Shown: positions 8,541 through 17,646, numbered from the stretch's first letter. The stretch: DNA of 42,234 bases from an uncultured Lachnospiraceae bacterium (GCA_902776305.1 CACYPS010000024.1:1-42234), one strand, 5' to 3'. Notes: generated by a model from the letters alone, not told the origin. Numbers and translations are program-made.

Positions 8541-9250
8541 GATTGCTGGCCACCGTGCGCATGCCCGGACAGCACGAGATCAATATTTCGATTGATCAAC
8601 ATCGGCTCCTCCAGACACCAGTACTCCGGATGGTGTGACAGCAGAATCCTATATCGAGGTACTTTCACAAATGTATCCAGCCACTCATAATCCGACTCCT
8701 GCATTTTCGGACGCCAAAACGGTTTCAGGATGGGATAGCGTCCCGCTCTCGTAACAGCTGCGTTCTCACTTGAATCCTTATTCGGTTCCTTCAGGACATT
8801 ACCCGCAAGCAAACCTCCAACCGCCTTCTCCCCAGCCTCCAACGCCTCAATCTCTCTCCTGTACCTCGACACATACGCCGACGTCAAGCCGCCAATCACA
8901 TACTTGTCGGTTTTCACGAAGCAATTGTCGAGTAGCTCCGCACCCGTCTGCGCAATCAATTCGAAATCATCCTGATTCAGCATTATCTCATGATTCCCGA
9001 GCGACATATACGTCGGTGCAATTTGTGCACACTCAGATAGAAAGGGCAGGACATTCTTCTCGCTCTGCACGATCAACATATCGTCCGTTGGTCTTCGCCT
9101 GAGCACGAGGTCACCGGTAATTACAATGATATCCGGCTTTCTGTTTCTCATGCTCTCAATTGCCTGGCGTCCATCCTTATTGTGAAGATCTGAGATGTGC
9201 GCAATCGTTAAAAATATATCTCCTGAGATGCTGTAATTCTTTTCAATCAT
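8513..9250 (-). CDS. metallophosphoesterase, C-terminally truncated
   Basis: This is a calcineurin-like phosphoesterase with motif I DLH (D21, H23), GDL (D47), GNHE (N86, H87), a SHHP motif and GHAHGGQ (229-235). Family members of this type usually continue 40 or more residues after GHAHGGQ with a beta-strand segment. Here the frame ends ten residues later in SNKAGKHSE, and those residues are encoded by a short repeat (8519-8540). All metal ligands are retained, so activity is possible, but loss of the native tail suggests a damaged gene. A hydrophilic insert (about residues 140-170) is also present. The start at 9250 is the first ATG; no strong ribosome site is obvious. Confidence 0.75.
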   Translation of the reverse strand: MIEKNYSISGDIFLTIAHISDLHNKDGRQAIESMRNRKPDIIVITGDLVLRRRPTDDMLIVQSEKNVLPFLSECAQIAPTYMSLGNHEIMLNQDDFELIAQTGAELLDNCFVKTDKYVIGGLTSAYVSRYRREIEALEAGEKAVGGLLAGNVLKEPNKDSSENAAVTRAGRYPILKPFWRPKMQESDYEWLDTFVKVPRYRILLSHHPEYWCLEEPMLINRNIDLVLSGHAHGGQQSNKAGKHSE

Positions 9251-9350
9251 GATTCTATCCGTTCCGTATCATTCCTGTTATCGCCATTCGCATCACATGG
9301 ACGCATTACCTCGGCAATTAAAACCATCTACCTCGACCGCGGCCTCCCAA

Positions 9351-9435
9351 TTTACGGAAGTAATCGCCATTCTGCCCCCCACTTCCGTAATCCCCGCTCC
9401 AGCTTGATTGCCGGCTGCTTCAATTTACGGAAGCA
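9351..9435. repeat. third locus of the TACSGAAGTA repeat family
   Basis: TTTACGGAAG begins at 9351 and again at 9424 (73-bp period), with the perfect inverse ACTTCCGTAA at 9381-9390. This is about 1.1 units, ending 7 bp from the stop of the Rpn-like gene. In addition TCACATGGRCGCATTACCT occurs at both 9292-9310 and 9442-9460, the second copy being the 3' end of that gene. The duplicated segment therefore includes the gene end. Confidence 0.85.
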
Positions 9436-9441
9436 ACCGCC

Positions 9442-10467
9442 TCACATGGGCGCATTACCTGCCACATTTCCTGTTAATTGTGCCAGCTCTTCTACTGTCA
9501 CCTTTAATATCCTTGCGACTCTTTCCGGCTCCAGCCCGTCTTCAAGCATGGCCTTTGCGTCTTTCATGAGCCTGCTGCGGTCGCCAACTTGTGTACCTTC
9601 ACTATATATCCTTCTCACTTCCAAATCTATCACTTTCCCGCCCATAATCCTCTCTGCTCCTTCCTTCACACGTCTGTAATTGCGTGCCAGCTGTCCCAAG
9701 ACAACCTTTCCCATTTCCAGGATAATCCTTCTCTGATACGCCGTCAGCGCCATCGCTTCCACAGCCTCATCAAGCCTGCTCACAAGACGCGAAACTTCAC
9801 CGAGAAGCCCGGCCAACCGCTCTTCGTCGTTCTCACATTCCTTAAAATCCTTCTCCCTATTAAAAAGATAAAATGGAATCAGAAAGTACAGCTTCCGCCC
9901 AAAGATACTGTCCAAATCATAATCCGCCATCTTCATCACGGATATATCAAAGACGACAGTTCCCCCCGACGTAATAAGTTCTATCTCCATCTTCTCCGGT
10001 GTCCCCCTGCCGCTTCGAAGATACAGCACTGCGGCATTTGGCAGCACAACGGTCATCCGGTTCTCACTAATAACGCTATCATCAAGAGCAGCCTGCGTGG
10101 CATACTCAAAGACCCTTATAAGCATACTACTGTCAGGCGTGGACTGGCACTCAATGAGATATTTTCCTCTCACTGTTCCGGATTCGTCCATAATCGCAAA
10201 GGCGCTATCCGTGACCCTCTTGCTCAATCCGCCGTCCATCGCACTAATAAAATGCTCATTCTGCCCAAACACAACCCTCGCACCGGCAGAATAATTTGTC
10301 TTGAAAATCTCATTGACGACAAATATCAGAAGTTCTGCACAATCATTGGTCATTGTCCGGAACGCGTCGTCATACGGTGTTCCGCCCGATACAGCTTCAG
10401 CAACCGCTTCCTGATCTTTCGCATCAACAGAAACCGCTGCATTATCAGTGCCCTCTGTTTTATTCAT
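9442..10467 (-). CDS. Rpn-like PD-(D/E)XK nuclease / putative transposase protein
   Basis: This 341-residue protein has an N-terminal restriction-fold core with KYLIECQS, an E-x-Q variant of the PD-(D/E)XK motif, followed by RVFEYATQAALDD. A helical, charged C-terminal part ends in a short EPERVARILKVTVEELAQL helix-turn-helix-like tail, as in Rpn/transposase_31-type proteins of Clostridia. These are linked to recombination or phage defence; the role here is unproven. I choose the ATG at 10467, preceded by GGAAGGAG at good spacing, over upstream alternatives in a hydrophobic leader. The stop abuts a TACSGAAGTA repeat. Confidence 0.8.
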   Translation of the reverse strand: MNKTEGTDNAAVSVDAKDQEAVAEAVSGGTPYDDAFRTMTNDCAELLIFVVNEIFKTNYSAGARVVFGQNEHFISAMDGGLSKRVTDSAFAIMDESGTVRGKYLIECQSTPDSSMLIRVFEYATQAALDDSVISENRMTVVLPNAAVLYLRSGRGTPEKMEIELITSGGTVVFDISVMKMADYDLDSIFGRKLYFLIPFYLFNREKDFKECENDEERLAGLLGEVSRLVSRLDEAVEAMALTAYQRRIILEMGKVVLGQLARNYRRVKEGAERIMGGKVIDLEVRRIYSEGTQVGDRSRLMKDAKAMLEDGLEPERVARILKVTVEELAQLTGNVAGNAPM

Positions 10468-10593
10468 ACAGATTCTCCTTCCATTATACAGTTGCAGAAA
10501 AAGCAATTCCAGAACAATTAAAAATCTGAACACCACGCACACACTGAACGCTTTTGGCCGCAATCCGGCTAAAATTATTCAGTGCCGTGTTGC

Positions 10594-10722
10594 TCAATAT
10601 TTTTTGAAAACATCCAGCGCTTTATTTGCCTCGTTACGTAATAAGTCTTTGGAAAAATATGGCGGAACCGCCTCAGATTCTGCTGAAAATTCTTGGATAC
10701 ATGCCTTCGTGTAAGTGGTAAT
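10594..10722 (-). pseudogene. possible 3' remnant of an unidentified gene
   Basis: A 42-codon minus-strand open stretch reads in a protein-like way (AESEAVPPYFSKDLLRNEAN, then KALDVFKKY and stop). It is closed upstream by TAG and lacks a start. It may be a gene tail or chance. The rest of 10468-11142 holds the terminator at 10961 and nothing else I can identify. Confidence 0.25.
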
Positions 10723-10960
10723 CTATTTTCCGGATAAATGCCTGCAAATAGTCTTGATTACACTATCTTTGATGCATGAATTTCCAGCAGTGTCCTATCA
10801 GGACGTTAAGAATATCTTTAAAATATCACATCGAATCATGCTGCGCAATTGACAGATTCTCTACAAAACATACTGGAATTTCGTAAAAATAAAATAACTG
10901 CAAAGTAATAATCCTCAAACCTGTTGCATACAAAAAACTAATTTTCCTTAAAACAAAAGG

Positions 10961-11001
10961 AACTCCGGGGAGACCACCCTAACGTGTATCTTCACGGAGT
11001 T
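10961..11001 (-). terminator. probable terminator downstream of the 120-residue gene
   Basis: AACTCCG at 10961 pairs with CGGAGTT at 10995. Read on the minus strand the stem is followed by CCTTTTGTTTT. It lies about 140 bp after the stop at 11143. Confidence 0.5.
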
Positions 11002-11142
11002 TTCTAAACTGCCTGCCCCGGCTTACAAAAGCAATCTAATTTTTGCCTGTACTACCGCAGTCCATATCATATCGGAGGCGCTGATAAAGGAGCAGAATGG
11101 CATCAGTATTTTGGGCTTGTCCTCAGTCCGGATAAAACTTAA

Positions 11143-11505
11143 TCAGTTGACGATATAATGTGCACCGTTCTCTGTGTAAACCAATCCATGCAAATTCTGA
11201 TGATAGCACTCAAGATAATACCCCAGCCATCTCTCCTGTTCTCTCACATAGGATGCATATCGGAAAATCACACCGGGCGCAGATAAGTTCTCTGTTCCTC
11301 CGACTTTAACATATTCTCCACGATCATTCCTTCCGATGAATGTGTCTACGCGATCGAGCAGAGACTTCGTTGCTCCCTCCTCATTCGGTGATGCGCCAGT
11401 AGCTGAAACTTGCACATAGCACAGCACGTTTATCAAATCGAGCGGTGTGCCATCATTATCTTTTATTGAATAGATGTAGACTTTCTTTGTTTTGGATTGT
11501 TTCAT
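11143..11505 (-). CDS. hypothetical protein, 120 residues
   Basis: I do not recognise a family. The protein is soluble, with a basic N terminus, a central VDTFIGRNDRGEYVKVGG segment and an aromatic C-terminal half (RYASYVREQERWLGYYLECY). AAAGGAG sits 7 bp from the ATG. It starts 40 bp after the stop of the 249-residue gene, so the two are probably cotranscribed. They lie downstream of the HNH/ATPase/metallopeptidase genes in the same direction, but the plus-strand gene at 12472 interrupts. A link to that system is possible, not shown. Confidence 0.6.
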   Translation of the reverse strand: MKQSKTKKVYIYSIKDNDGTPLDLINVLCYVQVSATGASPNEEGATKSLLDRVDTFIGRNDRGEYVKVGGTENLSAPGVIFRYASYVREQERWLGYYLECYHQNLHGLVYTENGAHYIVN

Positions 11506-11545
11506 CGTATGCTCCTTTTGTCTTTAATAAGTCGAAATCCGCACT

Positions 11546-12295
11546 TCAATACCAGCCCCTACGAAACTTTGGCTCGTATCCGTCATCTCCTCCACTCCCC
11601 TCACAGGACACGAATTCGAATCCGTTCTCTTTACTCCAATTTTGCAAATCATACTCCAGATTGCTCCCATAATCTTCCACGACCGGTTGATAATAATCGT
11701 CTTCTGTGCAGTATTCCTTAAATTCATAATCCAGATATTTCTGCAGCCTTTTCGCGAACAAATCATAGATCGTTTCTTTTGTCGTAAACGAGTTTTTCTC
11801 AAGCAGCTTCACCAATTCCCTGTCCTCAGAAACATATTCTGTTGGTCTCAAAATAATCCTTGCTTTATAATGGCAGTCTACTGTGCCATTCCCTGCATCC
11901 CACACTGCAAATCCTTCCCAGTCATATATAAACATCTCCCTCAAAAAACGGCACAGTCCTTCCCGTTCTTTACGCTGCCACTCCTTTTTATTCTTCTCTG
12001 AATAAAGCGTATAAAGGATAATAGCAAGCCGGTCCGATATCTTTTTATTAAGACTGCACTCTCTCCTGATGGTGCCGGATAGCAGTTCCGCATCATAACC
12101 GGGATCTGCAGTTTCCAGCATCCCGCTTGCCAGAAGATGCAAAAGCGCCGCCGCTGTTTTCCTATCTGCGGTTCCGGATTTGACCAGCTTTGTATAAACC
12201 AGATATGGCTCATCTGTCAAATATTTCAGCCCATTCTGGTCGATGATCTCCTTAAGCGCTTTCACGATACCTTCTATCGTTTTTTCCGACTTCAC
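11546..12295 (-). CDS. hypothetical protein, 249 residues, helical N terminus
   Basis: No family is recognised with confidence. The N-terminal 80 residues (IIDQNGLKYLTDEPYLVYTK and following helix) loosely resemble the small helical domain found in some DnaK-associated and zinc-ribbon proteins. The C-terminal half is acidic and Tyr-rich. I place the start at the GTG at 12295, which has an excellent GGAGGGAG site 6 bp upstream. An ATG at 12343 would add 16 residues but has no such site. It is the first gene of a probable pair with the 120-residue protein. Confidence 0.6.
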   Translation of the reverse strand: MKSEKTIEGIVKALKEIIDQNGLKYLTDEPYLVYTKLVKSGTADRKTAAALLHLLASGMLETADPGYDAELLSGTIRRECSLNKKISDRLAIILYTLYSEKNKKEWQRKEREGLCRFLREMFIYDWEGFAVWDAGNGTVDCHYKARIILRPTEYVSEDRELVKLLEKNSFTTKETIYDLFAKRLQKYLDYEFKEYCTEDDYYQPVVEDYGSNLEYDLQNWSKENGFEFVSCEGSGGDDGYEPKFRRGWY

Positions 12296-12393
12296 TCTTC
12301 TCCCTCCATTTTTCAAGAATTCTATTACCGCAAATACCGACATTATCTTAACCCAGAGTTATTAATCATAATTACGTTCATTTCGCTTCATTC

Positions 12394-12423
12394 TTGTCTT
12401 CGCCCCCCTCATGCCTTATGATT
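12394..12423 (+). promoter_or_regulatory. candidate promoter for the plus-strand membrane protein
   Basis: TTGTCT (12394) and TATGAT (12418) are 18 bp apart, about 50 bp before the ATG at 12472. Confidence 0.4.
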
Positions 12424-12471
12424 ATTATAGTTCACGCACCCTCTGCTGGCAATTTATAAAGGACACCCCAC

Positions 12472-12975
12472 ATGAAGAGAGAACCCAAACCTAAAATCAC
12501 AAAAGACACCCTCCCCGAAGATTTCACCCTGCTCCTTGCTCTGACCGACAGCCTCCCGGTAATCTTCTTCGGTGCCAGCATGCTGCTCATCGGCCGCAGA
12601 TTCTCGAGCCTCCTCTTCATGGCCGGAGCCCTCCTCTGCCTCATCGGAGGTGCCGGAAAGGTACTCTGGAAAATAATCGTTGTCCTACAAAAGAAAAATG
12701 TATGGCCGCTATTTATCCAAATGCGCATCCTCATGCCCTCAGGCTTCCTCCTCATGCTGGCATCCCTGTTTGCAAATGCTGACAAACTGAGCTTCCATAC
12801 AATCTGCCAAGCCGTGACTTCATTTCCGTCCGTGATCTTCTTTGCCGCGGGACTTCTGGGGATGGTTCTGATGACCGTATTTGCGTTCATTCTCAACAGC
12901 GCGGACCCGAGGGCAAACTGGATTGAGCAGCTGACCAATGGCGCTGCGCAGACAGCATTTTTCATTGGGCTTTAA
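12472..12975 (+). CDS. small polytopic membrane protein, 167 residues
   Basis: The protein has a hydrophilic N terminus (MKREPKPKITKD) and then four hydrophobic segments at about residues 25-45, 47-70, 82-100 and 115-140. I do not recognise the family. It stands alone on the plus strand between minus-strand genes. An AAAGGA site precedes the ATG, and a compact terminator lies just after the stop. The opposite-strand frame over the same region is Arg/Ser-rich with no ribosome site and is taken as a shadow. Cellular role unknown. Confidence 0.7.
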   Translation: MKREPKPKITKDTLPEDFTLLLALTDSLPVIFFGASMLLIGRRFSSLLFMAGALLCLIGGAGKVLWKIIVVLQKKNVWPLFIQMRILMPSGFLLMLASLFANADKLSFHTICQAVTSFPSVIFFAAGLLGMVLMTVFAFILNSADPRANWIEQLTNGAAQTAFFIGL

Positions 12976-12991
12976 CTGCTCAAGTGAAAAC

Positions 12992-13030
12992 CTTACAGAT
13001 TACGGAAGTAATCAATTTTTTTGCCTGTAA
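12992..13030 (+). terminator. terminator between convergent genes, built on a TACGGAAGTA site
   Basis: GATTAC-GGAA-GTAATC is followed by AATTTTTTT, and an outer CTTACAG/CTGTAAG pair encloses it. It ends the plus-strand gene and overlaps the stop codon of the minus-strand HNH gene. The core is the same half-site seen in the 74-bp arrays. Confidence 0.65.
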
Positions 13031-14094
13031 GTCCGGTACAAATCCGTATACATTTTTGACTCCGGCTTTTTGCTCTGTTCCGTTCCCTCCGCACATCGGT
13101 CCAGAAACAGATCCTGTTCAAGCCGGTGTCTGTATCTTACCCTGCTCTGCCATTCATCGATCCCATCCATCGCAAGAATCTGCTCTATTTCCTCCACCTG
13201 CGTGCCGGGATACCTGACCATTCTATCTAAATACAAGGCTGCCTCGTCCTCAAAAGCCTCATAAATATCCTGCAACGCAAAGACTTTAATGTTTTTCTTA
13301 TATCGATCATACTCTTCACTATATCTGTCTGATATCACCCTGACCTCTATACTGCTTTCATGATATGTTCCGTCTTCTTCCCTCACAAATGGTCTCGAGT
13401 GCAGGCGAATCCCTATATTAGAGTCAAAATCTGCCTTTTCCTCAAAAGGGGATATTAGTTCGAGGTCGTCAGCTTTCCTTTTATGATTATTGCAGGCCGA
13501 GCAGCTCGGAATCAGATTGTACAAGCACAGTGCAAAGAACGGATAGTCTGTTTTATTCACGAAATGATCTAATTCTGCTCCGAGGATTTTCTTCCCCCTT
13601 CCTCCTATATATTCGCAGCCGCAATACGGACACGATCTAATACCGAGTGATTTCAGTATTCTGACATTATATTTCACTCCCCTTTCGTCTTTACGTTCGC
13701 ACATCGCCCGATAATAAGTCTTTTGAAAGCTTTGCAAAAAAGTGTCTTTGGAAATATCCGGAGATTCAGAGTTTAGATTCTTCTTCATGCTTTTTAAATA
13801 TATATGCGCTCTATGAATCTGCTCCGGAGTTGCAAGGAGCAGTTTTTTTATAAAGTAGCGTATATCATCCAACGAACGCTCAACCACCTGATCTGAAAGC
13901 TTTTCAAGACCCATCTCATCAGCCAGTCCATATTCCACAATTTTTTCATAAAACTCTCTCAGCACAAAACTCGGCCAATCTTCATCTGCGATATCATCAT
14001 ATCCCTCAAGTCTTTTTGATTCCATTACCTTCAATGCCATTTCGGCATACTCATTTTCAAACTCATCGTGTTTTTTCCGATTGACTTTAAGCAT
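13012..14094 (-). CDS. HNH endonuclease (PtuB-like)
   Basis: A 360-residue protein with a helical N-terminal 150 residues, then a zinc-bound HNH fold. CPYC (155-158) and CSAC (198-201) are the zinc-binding pairs. D176-H177 (LDHF) is the catalytic site, and CNNHKRKADDL (201-211) completes the motif. The spacing and the LYNLIPSC phrase match HNH nucleases paired with ATPases in Septu (PtuB) and in some retron effector modules. The predicted activity is nucleic-acid cleavage gated by the ATPase. It starts 46 bp after the ATPase stop, with AAGGGGAG upstream, so it is cotranscribed. The last codons overlap the terminator at 12992. Confidence 0.8.
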   Translation of the reverse strand: MLKVNRKKHDEFENEYAEMALKVMESKRLEGYDDIADEDWPSFVLREFYEKIVEYGLADEMGLEKLSDQVVERSLDDIRYFIKKLLLATPEQIHRAHIYLKSMKKNLNSESPDISKDTFLQSFQKTYYRAMCERKDERGVKYNVRILKSLGIRSCPYCGCEYIGGRGKKILGAELDHFVNKTDYPFFALCLYNLIPSCSACNNHKRKADDLELISPFEEKADFDSNIGIRLHSRPFVREEDGTYHESSIEVRVISDRYSEEYDRYKKNIKVFALQDIYEAFEDEAALYLDRMVRYPGTQVEEIEQILAMDGIDEWQSRVRYRHRLEQDLFLDRCAEGTEQSKKPESKMYTDLYRTYRQKN

Positions 14095-14140
14095 GCATAA
14101 ATCTCCCCTTTTTCAGTATTCTTATCTTACACCGGAATCG

Positions 14141-17100
14141 CTATTTATGAAAAAGCGGTTCGGTTCTCGCCGTAAAATCATTATACATGTCAGTCAGCTC
14201 ATTTCTCAGGACACCTTCTCCAATCAAGTCTATGTAATATTTCAAAACATCCTTAGTCCATTTATATTTCATACATTCCGAATCTGTATCCGCAAAAGAC
14301 TTTTTCCGCGCTTTTATAAGTACTTCTATAACATACTCTCCTTCGGCCTTGCCTTCACATTTTCGCAGTTCTCTCCTGTCCTCCATACCGTTTCTCCGGG
14401 CAGCTTCAACCGCTGTCAATATTTTCATTGTCTTAGTGAAAATATCCTTGTGATTTGCCTCAAGAGTAGCAATAAAATTCTTATATTTACTACTCCTTTT
14501 CCTTCTTTTTTCTTCCAAAAACTCGACCAAATCGGTCACATCGATAAGCAATCCCACGAGCGACTCTATGCGTTCATCCGCAAATGCTCCAATAGTCCTT
14601 TTAAGAAAAAACGGCTTAGCCATCAGCGTGTGAATATTCTGCCCGAATGTGGGAACTGAAGGATTCATTCGTCGAGTTTCATCCCTATTGCATATCACGG
14701 AGTCTTCGAATGAATCTGCTCTATCATCCTTCATCAGATATATGTCTCTCTGCCTCAGATCCGACAGCATAAGAGGTGAGTTTGTCGTAAATACAATCTG
14801 AAGAGGTTCTTCCCGTTCCCCGTCTTCGACCATTTGCAGAATATCTTGTACGAATTCTCTCTGCCAATCCGGATGATAATAAGTATCTGCCTCATCAAAA
14901 AACAGAACACCTGCATCGGTATCCTGCAAATGCAGACCCATCATCTCATCCCGTACATACTCCCAGCTCAAAGATTCTTCCTCCCATCTCAGAGGATCTG
15001 CAAATGCATGTTTCGGATCAACTCCTCTTTCTGCAAAGACCATTTCGAATTCTTTCCATCCTTTCACGCACCAGTATAGTTTTGATAACAGCGCAAACTT
15101 ACTATACTGCCCCGAAGAAAACGGACGCATATATGCAAGCGGGTCTTTTAATACCGTCTCCAGAGCCTGTCCCGTCAAACTTCGGACAAATACAGAATCT
15201 TCCTTAATAAGATTCTCATAGTCATCGCTCACTCCTCCGAGGTCATATTTCTTAGGTTCGAGTTCCGGACTCCTTACTGCGAGGTCATCAGCAGAAAAAT
15301 CGTCACCAAAATACTTTTTCAGATTTTCCTTCTCAGAGTAATAAAACAGGAGCTGCATGACAATTGCTTTGTTCAAAATCGAATCCGAAGGATTCTTTCG
15401 TGCGCGGCTGAACACTTCTTCCGATAAATCAATAATACCATCCTCTTTATCCCTTCTTCGGGAAAAAGCCTGTTCCGTGACAAAAAATCCCCCTTGCAGA
15501 GTTTCTGCTGTCTCATCCTTACTGTACCTGCTATTCTCTTCATCCGTAATACCGGCAGGAGCCAGGAATTGAGAAAAATACACAATCTTGCGGTTTCGGC
15601 TGTACATAGGAAGAAGATTGCCGATACTATATGGATAGACTACTCTTCCGTCATCAGCGTTTGCGTATAAAACCTCTGATGAGTCCGGTTCCTCATGGCT
15701 ATTCACGGTTTTGTTTAAAAATGTTACCCTGTCTGTCTGATTTTCTCCTTCCGGAATAGTAACACCTTCGAACAAAAGATTGGTAAGATAATAATATTTT
15801 CCGTTAAAATAGAATATGATAAAAAATACGGTCCCTTCGGATTGCCTTTCTTCCTTCCCGGAAGAAGTCTCATTCAGGCGATAGTACTTCATATTCTCCG
15901 GTTTTATGTCAACGCAACCATTATATGCTTGCAGCTTTTCAGTGTATAAATCGCGGCAAATCTTCAAAAAACTGTCTCTGAGAAAATCAACGACACTACT
16001 TTTACCTGCACCGTTCTTTCCTACGAATCCGGTCAGCGAAAGTATCTTACTACCGTAAAAATGATCCAAAGATCCCTCTATGTCTGCCTTTTCAAGTTCA
16101 ACTTTATTCCCGATCCGCGAAAACGCAAACATATGGTCAAATGAAAGCGCTATACGATCTATTCCTCTGTAGTTCTCAAGATATATCAGTGAATAGTGGA
16201 AATCTGCTCCGGCCGGATGCATACGATACTCTACTGCTGTTTCAAGTATCTTTTCTTCTTTCAGCAGTTTTTCAAGGGCCTCCAGCTCGTAATCATCCGT
16301 GCAGAAAGGAACCTTGAACTGCCTTTCCGGGTATTTCTCCGCATCTTTCCCCGAGCCCCTACAATACATGCGAATGCATAACTCCATTTGTTGCCCAGAT
16401 TCCTGTATTTTACCGGGCTGAGCATCGATTGATTTAAGCGTAATAACCATCACGTGGATGTCGGACAAAATAATGTTGAAAACAGAGGACGTCGCATTTG
16501 CATAATCATGATTATCTTCCACCGAATCTTCTGTCAGCGATATACCACGCATACTTTTCTCCCGCAAAATATCAGACACATATTCTTTCATTCTTGCAGA
16601 AACATATGCACAGTCAATGCAGTTGAACTTCAGACATGCCTGTCGTTCTCCATCCTGCGTCCACATAGTCTGAATCATGCTCGTTACATGCTGACGGATG
16701 ACAGACTCCAGAACTTTTCTCGGGCAAGGATCAGTCTGAGTACCTATCAAGGCGCTTTCAGAAAGCTCTTCTAAGAAGTTACGGTACGAGCACTGCTCAA
16801 TAATCTGCTGCTTCAACTCTTCGGGAAGTGTGCCAAAGTTCTTTGCAATTACATCATCTACATTACGATCAATAGTTTTTTCCGTCTCTATGCCGGGAGA
16901 TATTAATTTGCTGACAACCATTATAAACTCAGTATCTGCATCTTCTTCCGGACAGAAATACTCAAGCAATATGGCTAAACAACGGTCCCGTGTCATGAGA
17001 CCGCATTCCGTACACCACCAGCAGGTCCCCTTATAATTCACATACAGTATTTTTCTGAATGTACTCGTAACGAGTTGATTGACCACCCCTGCTATAAGAA

Positions 17101-17569
17101 TGTCTTCAGCATCTTCTTTCCCGCTCCCATCAACAGGTCTCAGTTCTTCATTCTTTGAATAGCCTACACCTTCATTAATCATATACATCCCGAGCGAAAA
17201 GGCGGGAATATGAATTAAATTTTCAAATTCGTCCAATTTAAATAATTCTTCATACCCGCCCGCACCATACATGTTAACCAAAAGACTTATAACTGCCCAG
17301 GAAATAAAAATGAGCATATCTCGCAATGCTGCAGCTCGATTTGAGCTGTGTGAAACGTCCTTCAAGCTTAACTCTATCTTCTCATAAAACCAGCCGGCCC
17401 ACTGCAGAAACTCATTAATATTTCTGGCACGATCCAGCCTCGTCCAAATCTCCTGTTGAAAAACATCCTTATCTGTTTGAGAGTCATCAGATTGACCCTG
17501 CGCCGAATATTTTTCAGCGGCAAGACTCGTGTATTTCTGAATATGTGCTTTGGCTTCCATGTATTCCAT
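14141..17569 (-). CDS. large ABC/SMC-type AAA ATPase, defence-system like
   Basis: This is a 1142-residue ATPase. Residues 1-480 are a long helical region of unknown fold containing several Cys pairs (CWWCTEC; CLKFNCIDC), possibly a metal site. Walker A is GKNGAGKSS (517-525). An ABC-like signature FSSGQ lies at 817-821. Walker B is LFFDEAD (D892, E893), followed by TYYHPDWQREF and a TTNSPLMLSDL segment typical of OLD/RecF/SMC-like DNA-repair and defence ATPases. It is about twice the size of a typical PtuA. No TOPRIM domain is evident. AGGGAAG lies about 7 bp upstream of the ATG. It is followed at once by the HNH nuclease and preceded by the 63-residue gene with an intervening terminator-like hairpin. 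Confidence 0.82.
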   Translation of the reverse strand: MEYMEAKAHIQKYTSLAAEKYSAQGQSDDSQTDKDVFQQEIWTRLDRARNINEFLQWAGWFYEKIELSLKDVSHSSNRAAALRDMLIFISWAVISLLVNMYGAGGYEELFKLDEFENLIHIPAFSLGMYMINEGVGYSKNEELRPVDGSGKEDAEDILIAGVVNQLVTSTFRKILYVNYKGTCWWCTECGLMTRDRCLAILLEYFCPEEDADTEFIMVVSKLISPGIETEKTIDRNVDDVIAKNFGTLPEELKQQIIEQCSYRNFLEELSESALIGTQTDPCPRKVLESVIRQHVTSMIQTMWTQDGERQACLKFNCIDCAYVSARMKEYVSDILREKSMRGISLTEDSVEDNHDYANATSSVFNIILSDIHVMVITLKSIDAQPGKIQESGQQMELCIRMYCRGSGKDAEKYPERQFKVPFCTDDYELEALEKLLKEEKILETAVEYRMHPAGADFHYSLIYLENYRGIDRIALSFDHMFAFSRIGNKVELEKADIEGSLDHFYGSKILSLTGFVGKNGAGKSSVVDFLRDSFLKICRDLYTEKLQAYNGCVDIKPENMKYYRLNETSSGKEERQSEGTVFFIIFYFNGKYYYLTNLLFEGVTIPEGENQTDRVTFLNKTVNSHEEPDSSEVLYANADDGRVVYPYSIGNLLPMYSRNRKIVYFSQFLAPAGITDEENSRYSKDETAETLQGGFFVTEQAFSRRRDKEDGIIDLSEEVFSRARKNPSDSILNKAIVMQLLFYYSEKENLKKYFGDDFSADDLAVRSPELEPKKYDLGGVSDDYENLIKEDSVFVRSLTGQALETVLKDPLAYMRPFSSGQYSKFALLSKLYWCVKGWKEFEMVFAERGVDPKHAFADPLRWEEESLSWEYVRDEMMGLHLQDTDAGVLFFDEADTYYHPDWQREFVQDILQMVEDGEREEPLQIVFTTNSPLMLSDLRQRDIYLMKDDRADSFEDSVICNRDETRRMNPSVPTFGQNIHTLMAKPFFLKRTIGAFADERIESLVGLLIDVTDLVEFLEEKRRKRSSKYKNFIATLEANHKDIFTKTMKILTAVEAARRNGMEDRRELRKCEGKAEGEYVIEVLIKARKKSFADTDSECMKYKWTKDVLKYYIDLIGEGVLRNELTDMYNDFTARTEPLFHK

Positions 17570-17646
17570 ATTATTTCTTCCCTCAACTAATCAATCCCGG
17601 ACTAATCACCGAAAACTCAGAAACGAAGTTCCCTATGACATAAACA

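Noticed and set aside
9589-10521. Plus-strand 310-residue frame opposite the Rpn-like gene
   Set aside because: No recognisable motif and opposite to a well-supported coding gene with a strong ribosome site.
11020-11150. Short plus-strand peptide-like frame before 11143
   Set aside because: Two frames look equally plausible, neither has a start with a convincing context, and there is no family match.
12432-12965. Minus-strand frame opposite the 167-residue membrane protein
   Set aside because: Low-complexity Arg/Ser/Met composition and no ribosome site, while the plus strand has a promoter, ribosome site and terminator.
13012-17569. Plain Septu (PtuAB) system
   Set aside because: Motif logic fits, but the ATPase is far too long and the flanking peptidase and small gene are not part of Septu; kept as Septu-like only.
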